DNA of 10,670 bases, from NCBI GenBank assembly GCA_023391835.1, contig JAEWAE010000002.1, positions 1 to 10,670 on the forward strand, read 5' to 3'. The DNA is from Bacillota bacterium. GTDB taxonomy: Bacteria; Bacillota; Clostridia; Oscillospirales; Ethanoligenentaceae. The position numbers and the translations under genes were made by a program. Under the pieces are notes generated by a model. The model was not told where the DNA came from. It did no database searches and was given only the letters and a program-made list of their open reading frames with translations. Of the stretch, positions 1-5,260 are shown in pieces (position 1 is the first letter of the stretch; each line of letters begins with the position of its first letter).

Positions 1-14
1 CCCGGGGCTTTTTT
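1..14 (+). terminator. Right half of a rho-independent terminator cut by the window edge
   Basis: The window opens with CCCGGGGC directly followed by six T residues. This is what the 3' arm and U-tract of an intrinsic terminator look like; the matching 5' arm would lie left of base 1. It could end a rightward gene outside the window. If the outer arm is also flanked by A residues, it could also end the leftward hydrolase operon, whose last stop codon is at 61. The outer half is not visible, so this is inference from half a structure. Confidence 0.4.
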
Positions 15-60
15 CGTTTGGGAAAGGGCCCGGGGATTGGGCGTTTCGGCACGGTATGCA

Positions 61-1185
61 TTACCAGAAATCCACGTCGTGTTCCATCAGACGGGAAATC
101 GCCTCGACGAAGTAATAATCGCCGAAAATAAACGAAATATGCTGCTTTTCCTTCGGGTCGTGATAGGCGCCCGTCGCCATGGTCAGCAGCCCCTGCTGTT
201 CCGGCTGTTCCCATGTGCCGCAGCGGCTGTCGAGCGCCCGCAGCATACGCAGCGCGGCGCGCCGATACATGGCGGATTCCGCTTCGGGCACCAGCTCGGC
301 CAGCTCCAGCAGCCCTGACGCCGCGATGGCACCGGCCGAGCTGTCTCGTATCACCGGCTCGGCCGGCGCCCGGAAATCTGCGGCCGGAATGCCGTCGTCG
401 GGCAGGTTGGCGATAAAATAGTGGGCCACCCGTTTGGCAGCGTCCAGATACTCCGGGCGCTGGGTGTGCCGCCCGCTCAGCGCGAAGCCGTACAGCGCCC
501 AGGCCTGCCCCCGCGACCACGAGGAACCCGGGGCATAGCCCTGACCTCCCGGCCGGTCGAGCACCTCGCCCGTTTCCGGGTCAAACACGACGATGTGGTT
601 GGAAGAACCGTCCTCCCGCAGAATGCAGCGGCGGGTGGTGTCGGCGTGCCGCTCGGCTGCAAAGCGGAAACGGGGGTCCCCGGTGGTCTCCGACGCCCAG
701 TAAAGCAAGTTGATATTCATCATGCAGTCGATGATGGCCCATCCGGCCCGGTCGGCGCCGGGCCATGCCCGGATAAATCCGCCATGTAGGTTCAGCCGGG
801 AAGCCAGGGTGCTCGCGGCGAGCAGCCCCCGTTTCCGGGAGTCTTCGCTGCCGGTGATGCGCCAGTCGGCCACGCTCGACAGCAGCCACATGAAGCCCAC
901 GTCATGATGCAGCCCGTCGTAGCCGCTCAGGACGGAGTCCATAGCCGCTTCCCGCGCCTGGGCTGCTTCGCGGTAGCGCGCTTCGCCGGTGTGAAGAAAC
1001 ATTTTCCACAGGATGCCCGTCCAGAAGCCGCTGGTCCAGCCGGCAGGTCCGGAATCCCGGTACCGGCCGCTGACGGTGTAGTCGGGAAATTCCGTCATTT
1101 CACCGCCGACTTGCCGGACCTTGGCTTCAATATGCCGCCAGGCCTCGGCGGCGAAGCGGGCGGCTTCCGCATTCAGCTTTACCAT
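61..1185 (-). CDS. GH88-family unsaturated glucuronyl hydrolase (374 aa)
   Basis: Glycoside hydrolase of family GH88. These enzymes hydrate the C4-C5 double bond of the unsaturated uronic acid that polysaccharide lyases leave at the non-reducing end of oligosaccharides, which releases the sugar. Seen: an aromatic-rich GFWTGILW near residues 53-60, HHDVGFMW at 93-100 with Asp95, IIDCMMN at 151-157 with Asp153, LLYWASETTGD just after it, then SRGQAWALYGFAL and DSSAGAIAASGLLEL. Asp95 and Asp153 match in context and spacing the two key aspartates known in Bacillus UGL (Asp88/Asp149). Length is normal for the (alpha/alpha)6-barrel family. No signal peptide or membrane segment is visible, so it should act in the cytoplasm on imported sugar. 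The open frame continues 127 codons upstream, but that part lies inside the permease gene in another frame; ATG at 1185 with a good ribosome site is the real start. Last gene of the operon, 26 bases after the permease stop. GH105 is a less likely alternative. The exact substrate (glycosaminoglycan, xanthan-type, other) cannot be read. Confidence 0.92.
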   Translation of the reverse strand: MVKLNAEAARFAAEAWRHIEAKVRQVGGEMTEFPDYTVSGRYRDSGPAGWTSGFWTGILWKMFLHTGEARYREAAQAREAAMDSVLSGYDGLHHDVGFMWLLSSVADWRITGSEDSRKRGLLAASTLASRLNLHGGFIRAWPGADRAGWAIIDCMMNINLLYWASETTGDPRFRFAAERHADTTRRCILREDGSSNHIVVFDPETGEVLDRPGGQGYAPGSSWSRGQAWALYGFALSGRHTQRPEYLDAAKRVAHYFIANLPDDGIPAADFRAPAEPVIRDSSAGAIAASGLLELAELVPEAESAMYRRAALRMLRALDSRCGTWEQPEQQGLLTMATGAYHDPKEKQHISFIFGDYYFVEAISRLMEHDVDFW

Positions 1186-1193
1186 TACGCTAA

Positions 1194-1200
1194 TCCTTTT
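1194..1200 (-). promoter_or_regulatory. Ribosome binding site fixing the GH88 start
   Basis: On the minus strand AAAAGGA ends 8 bases before the ATG at 1185. It lies in the 26-base gap after the permease stop codon and supports the 374-residue protein rather than the longer open frame that reads back through the permease gene. Confidence 0.7.
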
Positions 1201-1211
1201 CCGGCTGTCCG

Positions 1212-2141
1212 TCAGCCCTTGATGGAGCCGATCATGACACCCTTGACGAAATATTTCTGCACGAACGGATACAGGCACATCACCGGCACGGTGGAAACCA
1301 TGATGAGCGAGTATTTGAGCAGCTCCGCCATGCCCTGCTTGGCGGCGGCGACCTCCGGGTCTTCGATCATGTTGGAGGCAATGGAGTTGGCCAGCAGGAT
1401 CTGGCGCAGCACGATCTGCAGCGGGAATTTGTTCTGCGAATTCAGATAAAGGAAGGCGTTGAAGTAGGCGTTCCAGTGGCCGATGGCGTAAAAGAGCACC
1501 AGTACTGCCAGAAGCGCCTTCGACAGGGGCATCACGATGGAAAAGAAATAGCGTACGTCGTTGCACCCGTCGATCTGGGCGGCTTCCAGCAGCTCGCCCG
1601 GGATGCTGCTCTGCAAAAAGGTGCGCGCGATGATCATGTTATACACCGACATGGCCCCCGGCAGCACCATGGCCCAAAGCGAGTCGATCATGTGCAGGTC
1701 TTTGATCTGGATATACAGCGGGATCATGCCGCCGCTGAAAATCATGGTGAAGGAAAACAGAATCATGAAAAAGTCACGGTAGGGCATATCCCGGCGGGAA
1801 AGGGGATAGGCGGCCGCCATGGTGACGACGATGTTGATGGCCGTGCCCAGTGTGGTGTAAAGAATCGTATTGGCGTAGCCGGTCAGCACACTCGAGTTTT
1901 TAAACACGGACCGATAGCCTTCCAGGCTCAGGTCCACCGGCCAGAGGATCACCCGCCCCGAGCTCACCGCATAGGGGGAAGAAAAGGAGGCCGACACGAT
2001 ATAAATCAGCGGATACATCACCAGTATCAGCAGTACAATCAGAATGATGTGGATGATGGCATAATATGTGACATCTTCCTGCGGCGCGGATATTTTCCGA
2101 TGCCGGCTAGCCGTTTCGGACGGGATGGCATTTGTGGCCAT
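1212..2141 (-). CDS. CUT1 ABC sugar transporter permease, LplC/YtcP type (309 aa)
   Basis: Inner-membrane permease of a binding-protein-dependent carbohydrate importer (MalG-like half of the channel). Seen: a first hydrophobic helix at about residues 27-51, further helices to the C-terminus, the ATPase-docking EAA loop at about 186-205 (EAAQIDGCND...MPLSKA), and the ending QKYFVKGVMIGSIKG, which is characteristic of the LplC/YtcP subgroup. Two starts are possible. ATG at 2141 (MATNAIPSE) is preceded by an excellent AAAGGAGGAG six bases away, while the ATG 25 codons upstream lies inside the preceding gene, so 2141 is chosen. It follows the other permease by 14 bases and is translationally close to it. 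Permeases of this subgroup commonly work with an LplA-like lipoprotein and a shared MsmK/MsmX-type ATPase encoded elsewhere; no ATPase is present here. The substrate is inferred from the neighbouring GH88 gene to be an unsaturated uronic-acid oligosaccharide. Confidence 0.93.
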   Translation of the reverse strand: MATNAIPSETASRHRKISAPQEDVTYYAIIHIILIVLLILVMYPLIYIVSASFSSPYAVSSGRVILWPVDLSLEGYRSVFKNSSVLTGYANTILYTTLGTAINIVVTMAAAYPLSRRDMPYRDFFMILFSFTMIFSGGMIPLYIQIKDLHMIDSLWAMVLPGAMSVYNMIIARTFLQSSIPGELLEAAQIDGCNDVRYFFSIVMPLSKALLAVLVLFYAIGHWNAYFNAFLYLNSQNKFPLQIVLRQILLANSIASNMIEDPEVAAAKQGMAELLKYSLIMVSTVPVMCLYPFVQKYFVKGVMIGSIKG

Positions 2142-2147
2142 TTGGAA

Positions 2148-2157
2148 CTCCTCCTTT
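2148..2157 (-). promoter_or_regulatory. Strong ribosome binding site overlapping the upstream stop codon
   Basis: AAAGGAGGAG on the minus strand overlaps the TAA stop (2156-2158) of the first permease and sits 6 bases before the ATG at 2141. It selects the start of the second permease and suggests that ribosomes finishing the first gene help load the second, which fits the equal amounts needed for a heterodimeric channel. Confidence 0.8.
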
Positions 2158-3109
2158 AAAACAGGCTGTTTCCGCCCATGCGTTTGCTGAAGAAGTTGAC
2201 AATCAGGATCATGCACATATTGATGGTGGAGTTGAAAAGCCCGATTGCCGTCGCATAGGAGAAGTCGTTGACCGCACTGGCCAAGCCGACCTTGTATACG
2301 TATGTGGAAATCACTTCGCTGGCCGATATATTCAGATCGTTCTGCATCAGCCAGGCCTTGTCGAAGCCGACGTTCATGACCTGCCCGGCGCTTAGGATCA
2401 GCAAAATGGCGGCCGTCGGCATGATGGATGGCAGGTCGATGTGCAGCACCCGGCTGAACCGCCCGGCGCCGTCCACCTTGGCTGCTTCATGCAGCTCCGG
2501 GTCGACACTGGCAAGTGCCGCGATATAAATGATGGAATTATAACCCATGGATTGCCAGACGCCCGACCATACGTACAGGTGGGGGAAGGCCGACGGGCTG
2601 GCCATCAGGTTGGGCGCAGTTTGACCGGTGAAATGGGTGTAAGCAACGGCGAATATGCCGATGCGGGGGTTGAGCATCTGACTGAGAATGCCGACCATCA
2701 CCACCAGCGAAATGAAATAGGGCAGATAGGTCACGGTTTGCACGAATTTTTTATATTTCTGGTTGCGCAGCGAGTTGATGATCAACGCCAGGATGATGGG
2801 CAGCGGAAACCCGGCGGCTAATCCATAAAAAGACAGTACCAACGTGTTGCGAATGACGCGGACAAACTGATAAGAGGTAAAAAACTTTTCAAACTGGTAC
2901 ATCCCGACCCACGGGCTGCCCCAGATGCCCAGCACAGGCGAAAACCGTTTAAATGCCAGCTGCAGGCCCATCATGGGCACATATGCAAAGAGAATAATGT
3001 AGACGACCGGTATGACGAGAAAAAGGAAGAGCTGCCATTTACCCGCTATACGTTGCAGCGCATGGAGCGGGCCGGGGCTTTTTGCCCGGGAAGAAATCGG
3101 GATTTCCAT
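2156..3109 (-). CDS. CUT1 ABC sugar transporter permease, LplB/YteP type (317 aa)
   Basis: Inner-membrane permease, the MalF-like partner of the downstream permease. Seen: a short charged N-terminus, a first helix at about residues 25-47, the segment YVPMMGLQLAFKRF that is typical of the LplB/YteP subgroup just after it, several more hydrophobic helices, and the EAA loop at 208-227 (EAAKVDGAGR...IDLP), which in this family contacts the nucleotide-binding subunit. The C-terminus NFFSKRMGGNSLF also fits the subgroup. The start at 3109 has AAAGGGGAG eight bases upstream. It lies 107 bases after the stop codon of the binding-protein gene, with a strong hairpin in that gap. The pair should form the channel for the sugar captured by the lipoprotein. 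Which sugar is inferred only from the neighbouring hydrolase. Confidence 0.93.
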   Translation of the reverse strand: MEIPISSRAKSPGPLHALQRIAGKWQLFLFLVIPVVYIILFAYVPMMGLQLAFKRFSPVLGIWGSPWVGMYQFEKFFTSYQFVRVIRNTLVLSFYGLAAGFPLPIILALIINSLRNQKYKKFVQTVTYLPYFISLVVMVGILSQMLNPRIGIFAVAYTHFTGQTAPNLMASPSAFPHLYVWSGVWQSMGYNSIIYIAALASVDPELHEAAKVDGAGRFSRVLHIDLPSIMPTAAILLILSAGQVMNVGFDKAWLMQNDLNISASEVISTYVYKVGLASAVNDFSYATAIGLFNSTINMCMILIVNFFSKRMGGNSLF

Positions 3110-3170
3110 TTTATCGACTCCCCTTTCACAGATGGAGAATAAGACGGGAATTGCCGGAACGGTAAGGGAA

Positions 3171-3200
3171 AATACCGGGAGGGGCGACCCTCCCGATATT
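3171..3200 (-). terminator. Intra-operon hairpin after the binding-protein gene
   Basis: Arms 3171-3183 and 3188-3200 pair over 13 positions with a 4-base loop. The GC core GGGAGGG/CCCTCCC is perfect, and the single C-A mismatch becomes a G-U pair in the leftward transcript. On that strand the stem runs into TTTT then CCC, so the U-tract is weak. The position, 17 bases after the lipoprotein stop and before the permeases, suggests a leaky terminator or a 3'-end stabiliser that makes more binding protein than permease, as is common in ABC operons. The function is inferred; the stem is seen. Confidence 0.65.
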
Positions 3201-3216
3201 CCACGCCGCCGGATGC

Positions 3217-4896
3217 TTATTTCTGCGACTTCATCCGGTCATAGGCCTTCTGTGCGACTTTCTGGAAGGTGGGGAGACCGATGTTGTTGATTTCCTTGAC
3301 GTAATTGTCCCAGTCGGAAAGCGGACGGGAGCCGGTGATGAAGGCGGCGACCGCCTGATCCCGATAGGTGTCCAGCGTGCTCTTGATGCTGGCGATCTGG
3401 TTCATTTCGTCCGCTGTGTAGACGATGCTCTTTACCGTTTCTTTCGGAGCCTTGCCCTTATACAGCGGCACGGCCTGAGCGGTCATGTACTGGGAATCGT
3501 AGGGGTTGTTGTTCCAGACCTGCCCGCCGATCATATCCGCGGTGCGCCAGGTCGGGTTGTTTTCGCCCCACTCGTGATTCTGGATGGTGCCCCAGATGGA
3601 GTTGATATACTGAATCTTCGGCTGGTAGCCCAGGGATTCGTACAGGCCCTTGGCGCCCGCGTCTGGTGATTTCCAGTCCACACCCTTGATGCCGAAGCGG
3701 CCCTGCCAGACCAGGTCGGTTTGATACAGGTAATCGAATGCCATATAGGCGGCCACCGGGTCTTTGCAGTCCTTGGTGATATAGCCGGCCGGAGTCGGAC
3801 TGCCGCTGTCAAAAGCCTGGGTCCAGCAGACGCCTTTCGGGCCGGTCAGCGGCGGCACGGAGGCCATATCTTCCTTGCGCTTGGAGGCCACCTGATAGAT
3901 CGACATGGAGCCAGCCGGCAGCGAGCCGACGATCTGCGCATCCTTGTTTTCCAAAATCTGCTTTTCCTGGTTCTGATCCTGCGTAAAGCTCAGCGGCGAA
4001 AGAAGGCCCTCGCTGCACAGCTTATTCATGTATTTCAGCCCTTCCAGGAATTCCGGCTGAATGTAGGAGCACGACAGCTTGCCGTTGCTGACATCCCAGT
4101 AGTCATAGGCGGAATTTACATATATGAACGCATTCATCAGAGTTCTCCAGGGCATGCCGTTCCAACTGTCTTTGCTGCCGATGAGCGGGATCTCGTCGGC
4201 CTTGCCGTTGCCGTTGGGGTCCTGCGTCTTAAATGCTTTAAGCGCGGTATACAAGTCATCCGTGGTCTTCGGCATGGAAAGCCCCAGTTTTTTCAGCCAG
4301 GTCTGATTGATCCAGTACCGCCAGGACCAGTCGTTGCCCAGATCCTCGACGACGCGGGGGAAACCATACATCTTGCCGTTGGAATCGTAGATATAGGGCG
4401 AATACGCTTTGCCGTCCTTGCTGTCCAGATGTGGTTTGAGATTGATGGAAACCTTGTCCGTCAGGTCGTTGAGGGCGATGAAGTACCCCTGCTGGCCATA
4501 GACGTTGGCCTGCACGGAGTTGAGGAACGTGCCGATGACCAGGTCCGGCAGCTTGCTGCCGGAAGAGATCATGACGGCAAATTTCTGCTGCGCATCGTTT
4601 CCAGTGGGCAGATATTGAAACTGAAGATCGACATTCACGTTCTGCTCGATCTTCTTGGTCATGTCGTTGGTCTTGAAATCCGGAATATTGGTGTCCTGCG
4701 GAATCAACACAGTCAGTGAAACTTTGTTTTTCAGAATCGGAGTCGTGCCTTTGGCGTTAAGATTACTGGTGTTGATCTTGCTGGACGACTTGGTTCCGCC
4801 AGTTTTGCCTGATGAGCAGCCGGTCATTCCGACCAAAGTGGCCGCCAGGACCAGAGCTGCGATTTTCTGCGGGATGTGCCGCCTGGATGTTACCAT
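3217..4896 (-). CDS. Extracellular solute-binding lipoprotein of a sugar ABC transporter, LplA type (559 aa)
   Basis: Sugar-binding lipoprotein anchored on the outer face of the membrane that delivers oligosaccharide to the two permeases. Seen: a signal peptide with basic start (SRRH..K) and hydrophobic core at about residues 12-25, a lipobox ending MTGC with the lipidated Cys27, then a Ser/Lys/Thr-rich linker to about residue 55. The mature part has the features of the long (about 500-560 residue) LplA-like group, including the acidic loop DPNGNGKADE at 226-235. That loop matches the Ca2+-binding loop known in alginate-binding AlgQ1/AlgQ2 and in glycosaminoglycan-disaccharide binding proteins. 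Many aromatic residues (for example WSWRYW at 190-195) could stack on sugar rings. The start at 4896 has GAGGAGGG just upstream. It is the first gene of the leftward operon. With GH88 downstream, an unsaturated uronide is the likely ligand (inference); binding specificity cannot be read from sequence. Confidence 0.93.
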   Translation of the reverse strand: MVTSRRHIPQKIAALVLAATLVGMTGCSSGKTGGTKSSSKINTSNLNAKGTTPILKNKVSLTVLIPQDTNIPDFKTNDMTKKIEQNVNVDLQFQYLPTGNDAQQKFAVMISSGSKLPDLVIGTFLNSVQANVYGQQGYFIALNDLTDKVSINLKPHLDSKDGKAYSPYIYDSNGKMYGFPRVVEDLGNDWSWRYWINQTWLKKLGLSMPKTTDDLYTALKAFKTQDPNGNGKADEIPLIGSKDSWNGMPWRTLMNAFIYVNSAYDYWDVSNGKLSCSYIQPEFLEGLKYMNKLCSEGLLSPLSFTQDQNQEKQILENKDAQIVGSLPAGSMSIYQVASKRKEDMASVPPLTGPKGVCWTQAFDSGSPTPAGYITKDCKDPVAAYMAFDYLYQTDLVWQGRFGIKGVDWKSPDAGAKGLYESLGYQPKIQYINSIWGTIQNHEWGENNPTWRTADMIGGQVWNNNPYDSQYMTAQAVPLYKGKAPKETVKSIVYTADEMNQIASIKSTLDTYRDQAVAAFITGSRPLSDWDNYVKEINNIGLPTFQKVAQKAYDRMKSQK

Positions 4897-4953
4897 CTGG
4901 AGCCCTCCTCTGTTTGTTCACTTTTAAGGATTGTTTGAAATTATTCGGATTTC

Positions 4954-4983
4954 TGCAGCAATTCGAATAGTTTCTATGCTGCA
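4954..4983 (-). repeat. Inverted repeat at the start of the operon transcript
   Basis: TGCAGCA (4954-4960) and TGCTGCA (4977-4983) are exact reverse complements separated by 16 bases, with the small palindrome ATTCGAAT (4960-4967) inside. The right arm touches the -10 box at 4984-4989, so the repeat covers the expected transcription start and the first bases of the message. It could be an operator for a repressor or a 5' stem protecting the message. The repeat is seen; either role is a guess. Confidence 0.4.
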
Positions 4984-5012
4984 ATTATATAGAATATAGT
5001 GAAACGTGTAAA
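4984..5012 (-). promoter_or_regulatory. Promoter of the binding protein-permease-GH88 operon
   Basis: On the minus strand TTTACA (5007-5012) is followed by exactly 17 bases and TATAAT (4984-4989), one mismatch from the sigma-A consensus. Transcription would begin near 4977, giving a leader of about 80 bases before the lipoprotein ATG. The surrounding DNA is AT-rich, in contrast to the GC-rich genes. Confidence 0.8.
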
Positions 5013-5030
5013 TGTGAAATTTGTTCTTTC

Positions 5031-5082
5031 ATTGGAAATCCGTTCAGAATTGCGATTGGAAAGTTCGGAATCGATTGGAAAG
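5031..5082. promoter_or_regulatory. Triple ATTGGAAA direct repeat, candidate regulator-binding site
   Basis: ATTGGAAA occurs at 5031-5038, 5055-5062 and 5074-5081, all in one orientation. The second and third copies extend to CGATTGGAAAG and are each preceded by a GTTC(A/G)GAAT block (5042-5050 and 5063-5071), so they form an imperfect tandem repeat of about 20-22 bases, close to two helical turns. A weaker relative, TGGAAC, follows at 5091. The array begins 18 bases upstream of the operon -35 box and ends 2 bases before the -35 of the regulator's own promoter. Direct repeats near a -35 are typical for AraC-family activators, so the adjacent regulator is the obvious candidate to bind here. 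The repeats are seen; the binding partner is inferred. Confidence 0.6.
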
Positions 5083-5084
5083 CA

Positions 5085-5114
5085 TTGCGCTGGAACTACT
5101 TTGTGGTATATAAT
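5085..5114 (+). promoter_or_regulatory. Probable promoter of the AraC-type regulator gene
   Basis: TTGCGC (5085-5090), an 18-base spacer and a perfect TATAAT (5109-5114). The start of transcription would be near 5121, leaving an untranslated leader of about 140 bases that includes a short GC hairpin at 5188-5200 (GGGCC/GGCCC). The weak -35 directly beside the third ATTGGAAA copy suggests that this promoter may depend on an activator, perhaps the regulator itself. Confidence 0.55.
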
Positions 5115-5260
5115 CAGATTGTTCAATATTCCAAATTGATGCCTATGAATTTTATGTAAAATGACTTTCATCCGTGTCCGCCGCATCGGGCCGGCGGCCC
5201 CAGGCTTTCCGGAACAGTGAGGCAACCGTCTTTTAACGCCGTCTCTGCGAAAGGATGGAT

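Noticed and set aside
1..60. Complete hairpin terminator inside the left edge using CCCGGGG and GGGCCCGGGG
   Set aside because: The arms fit only as the self-complementary CCCGGG with a loop over 20 bases; a half terminator cut by the window edge explains the T-tract better.
1186..1566. N-terminal extension of the GH88 frame to 501 residues
   Set aside because: It reads through the permease gene in another frame, has low-complexity Arg/His/Gln-rich content, and a good ribosome site marks ATG 1185.
1476..2159. 227-residue open frame opposite the second permease
   Set aside because: Extremely His/Gln/Asp-rich shadow translation of hydrophobic codons; no independent support.
3721..4719. 332-residue open frame opposite the binding-protein gene
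   Set aside because: Shadow of a GC-rich coding region: no family features, His/Val/Arg-biased composition, and the opposite frame encodes a clear lipoprotein.
5161..5220. 19-codon small open frame in the regulator leader (ATG 5161, stop 5218-5220)
   Set aside because: No Shine-Dalgarno before the ATG and no recognisable peptide; an upstream control peptide cannot be excluded but is not supported.
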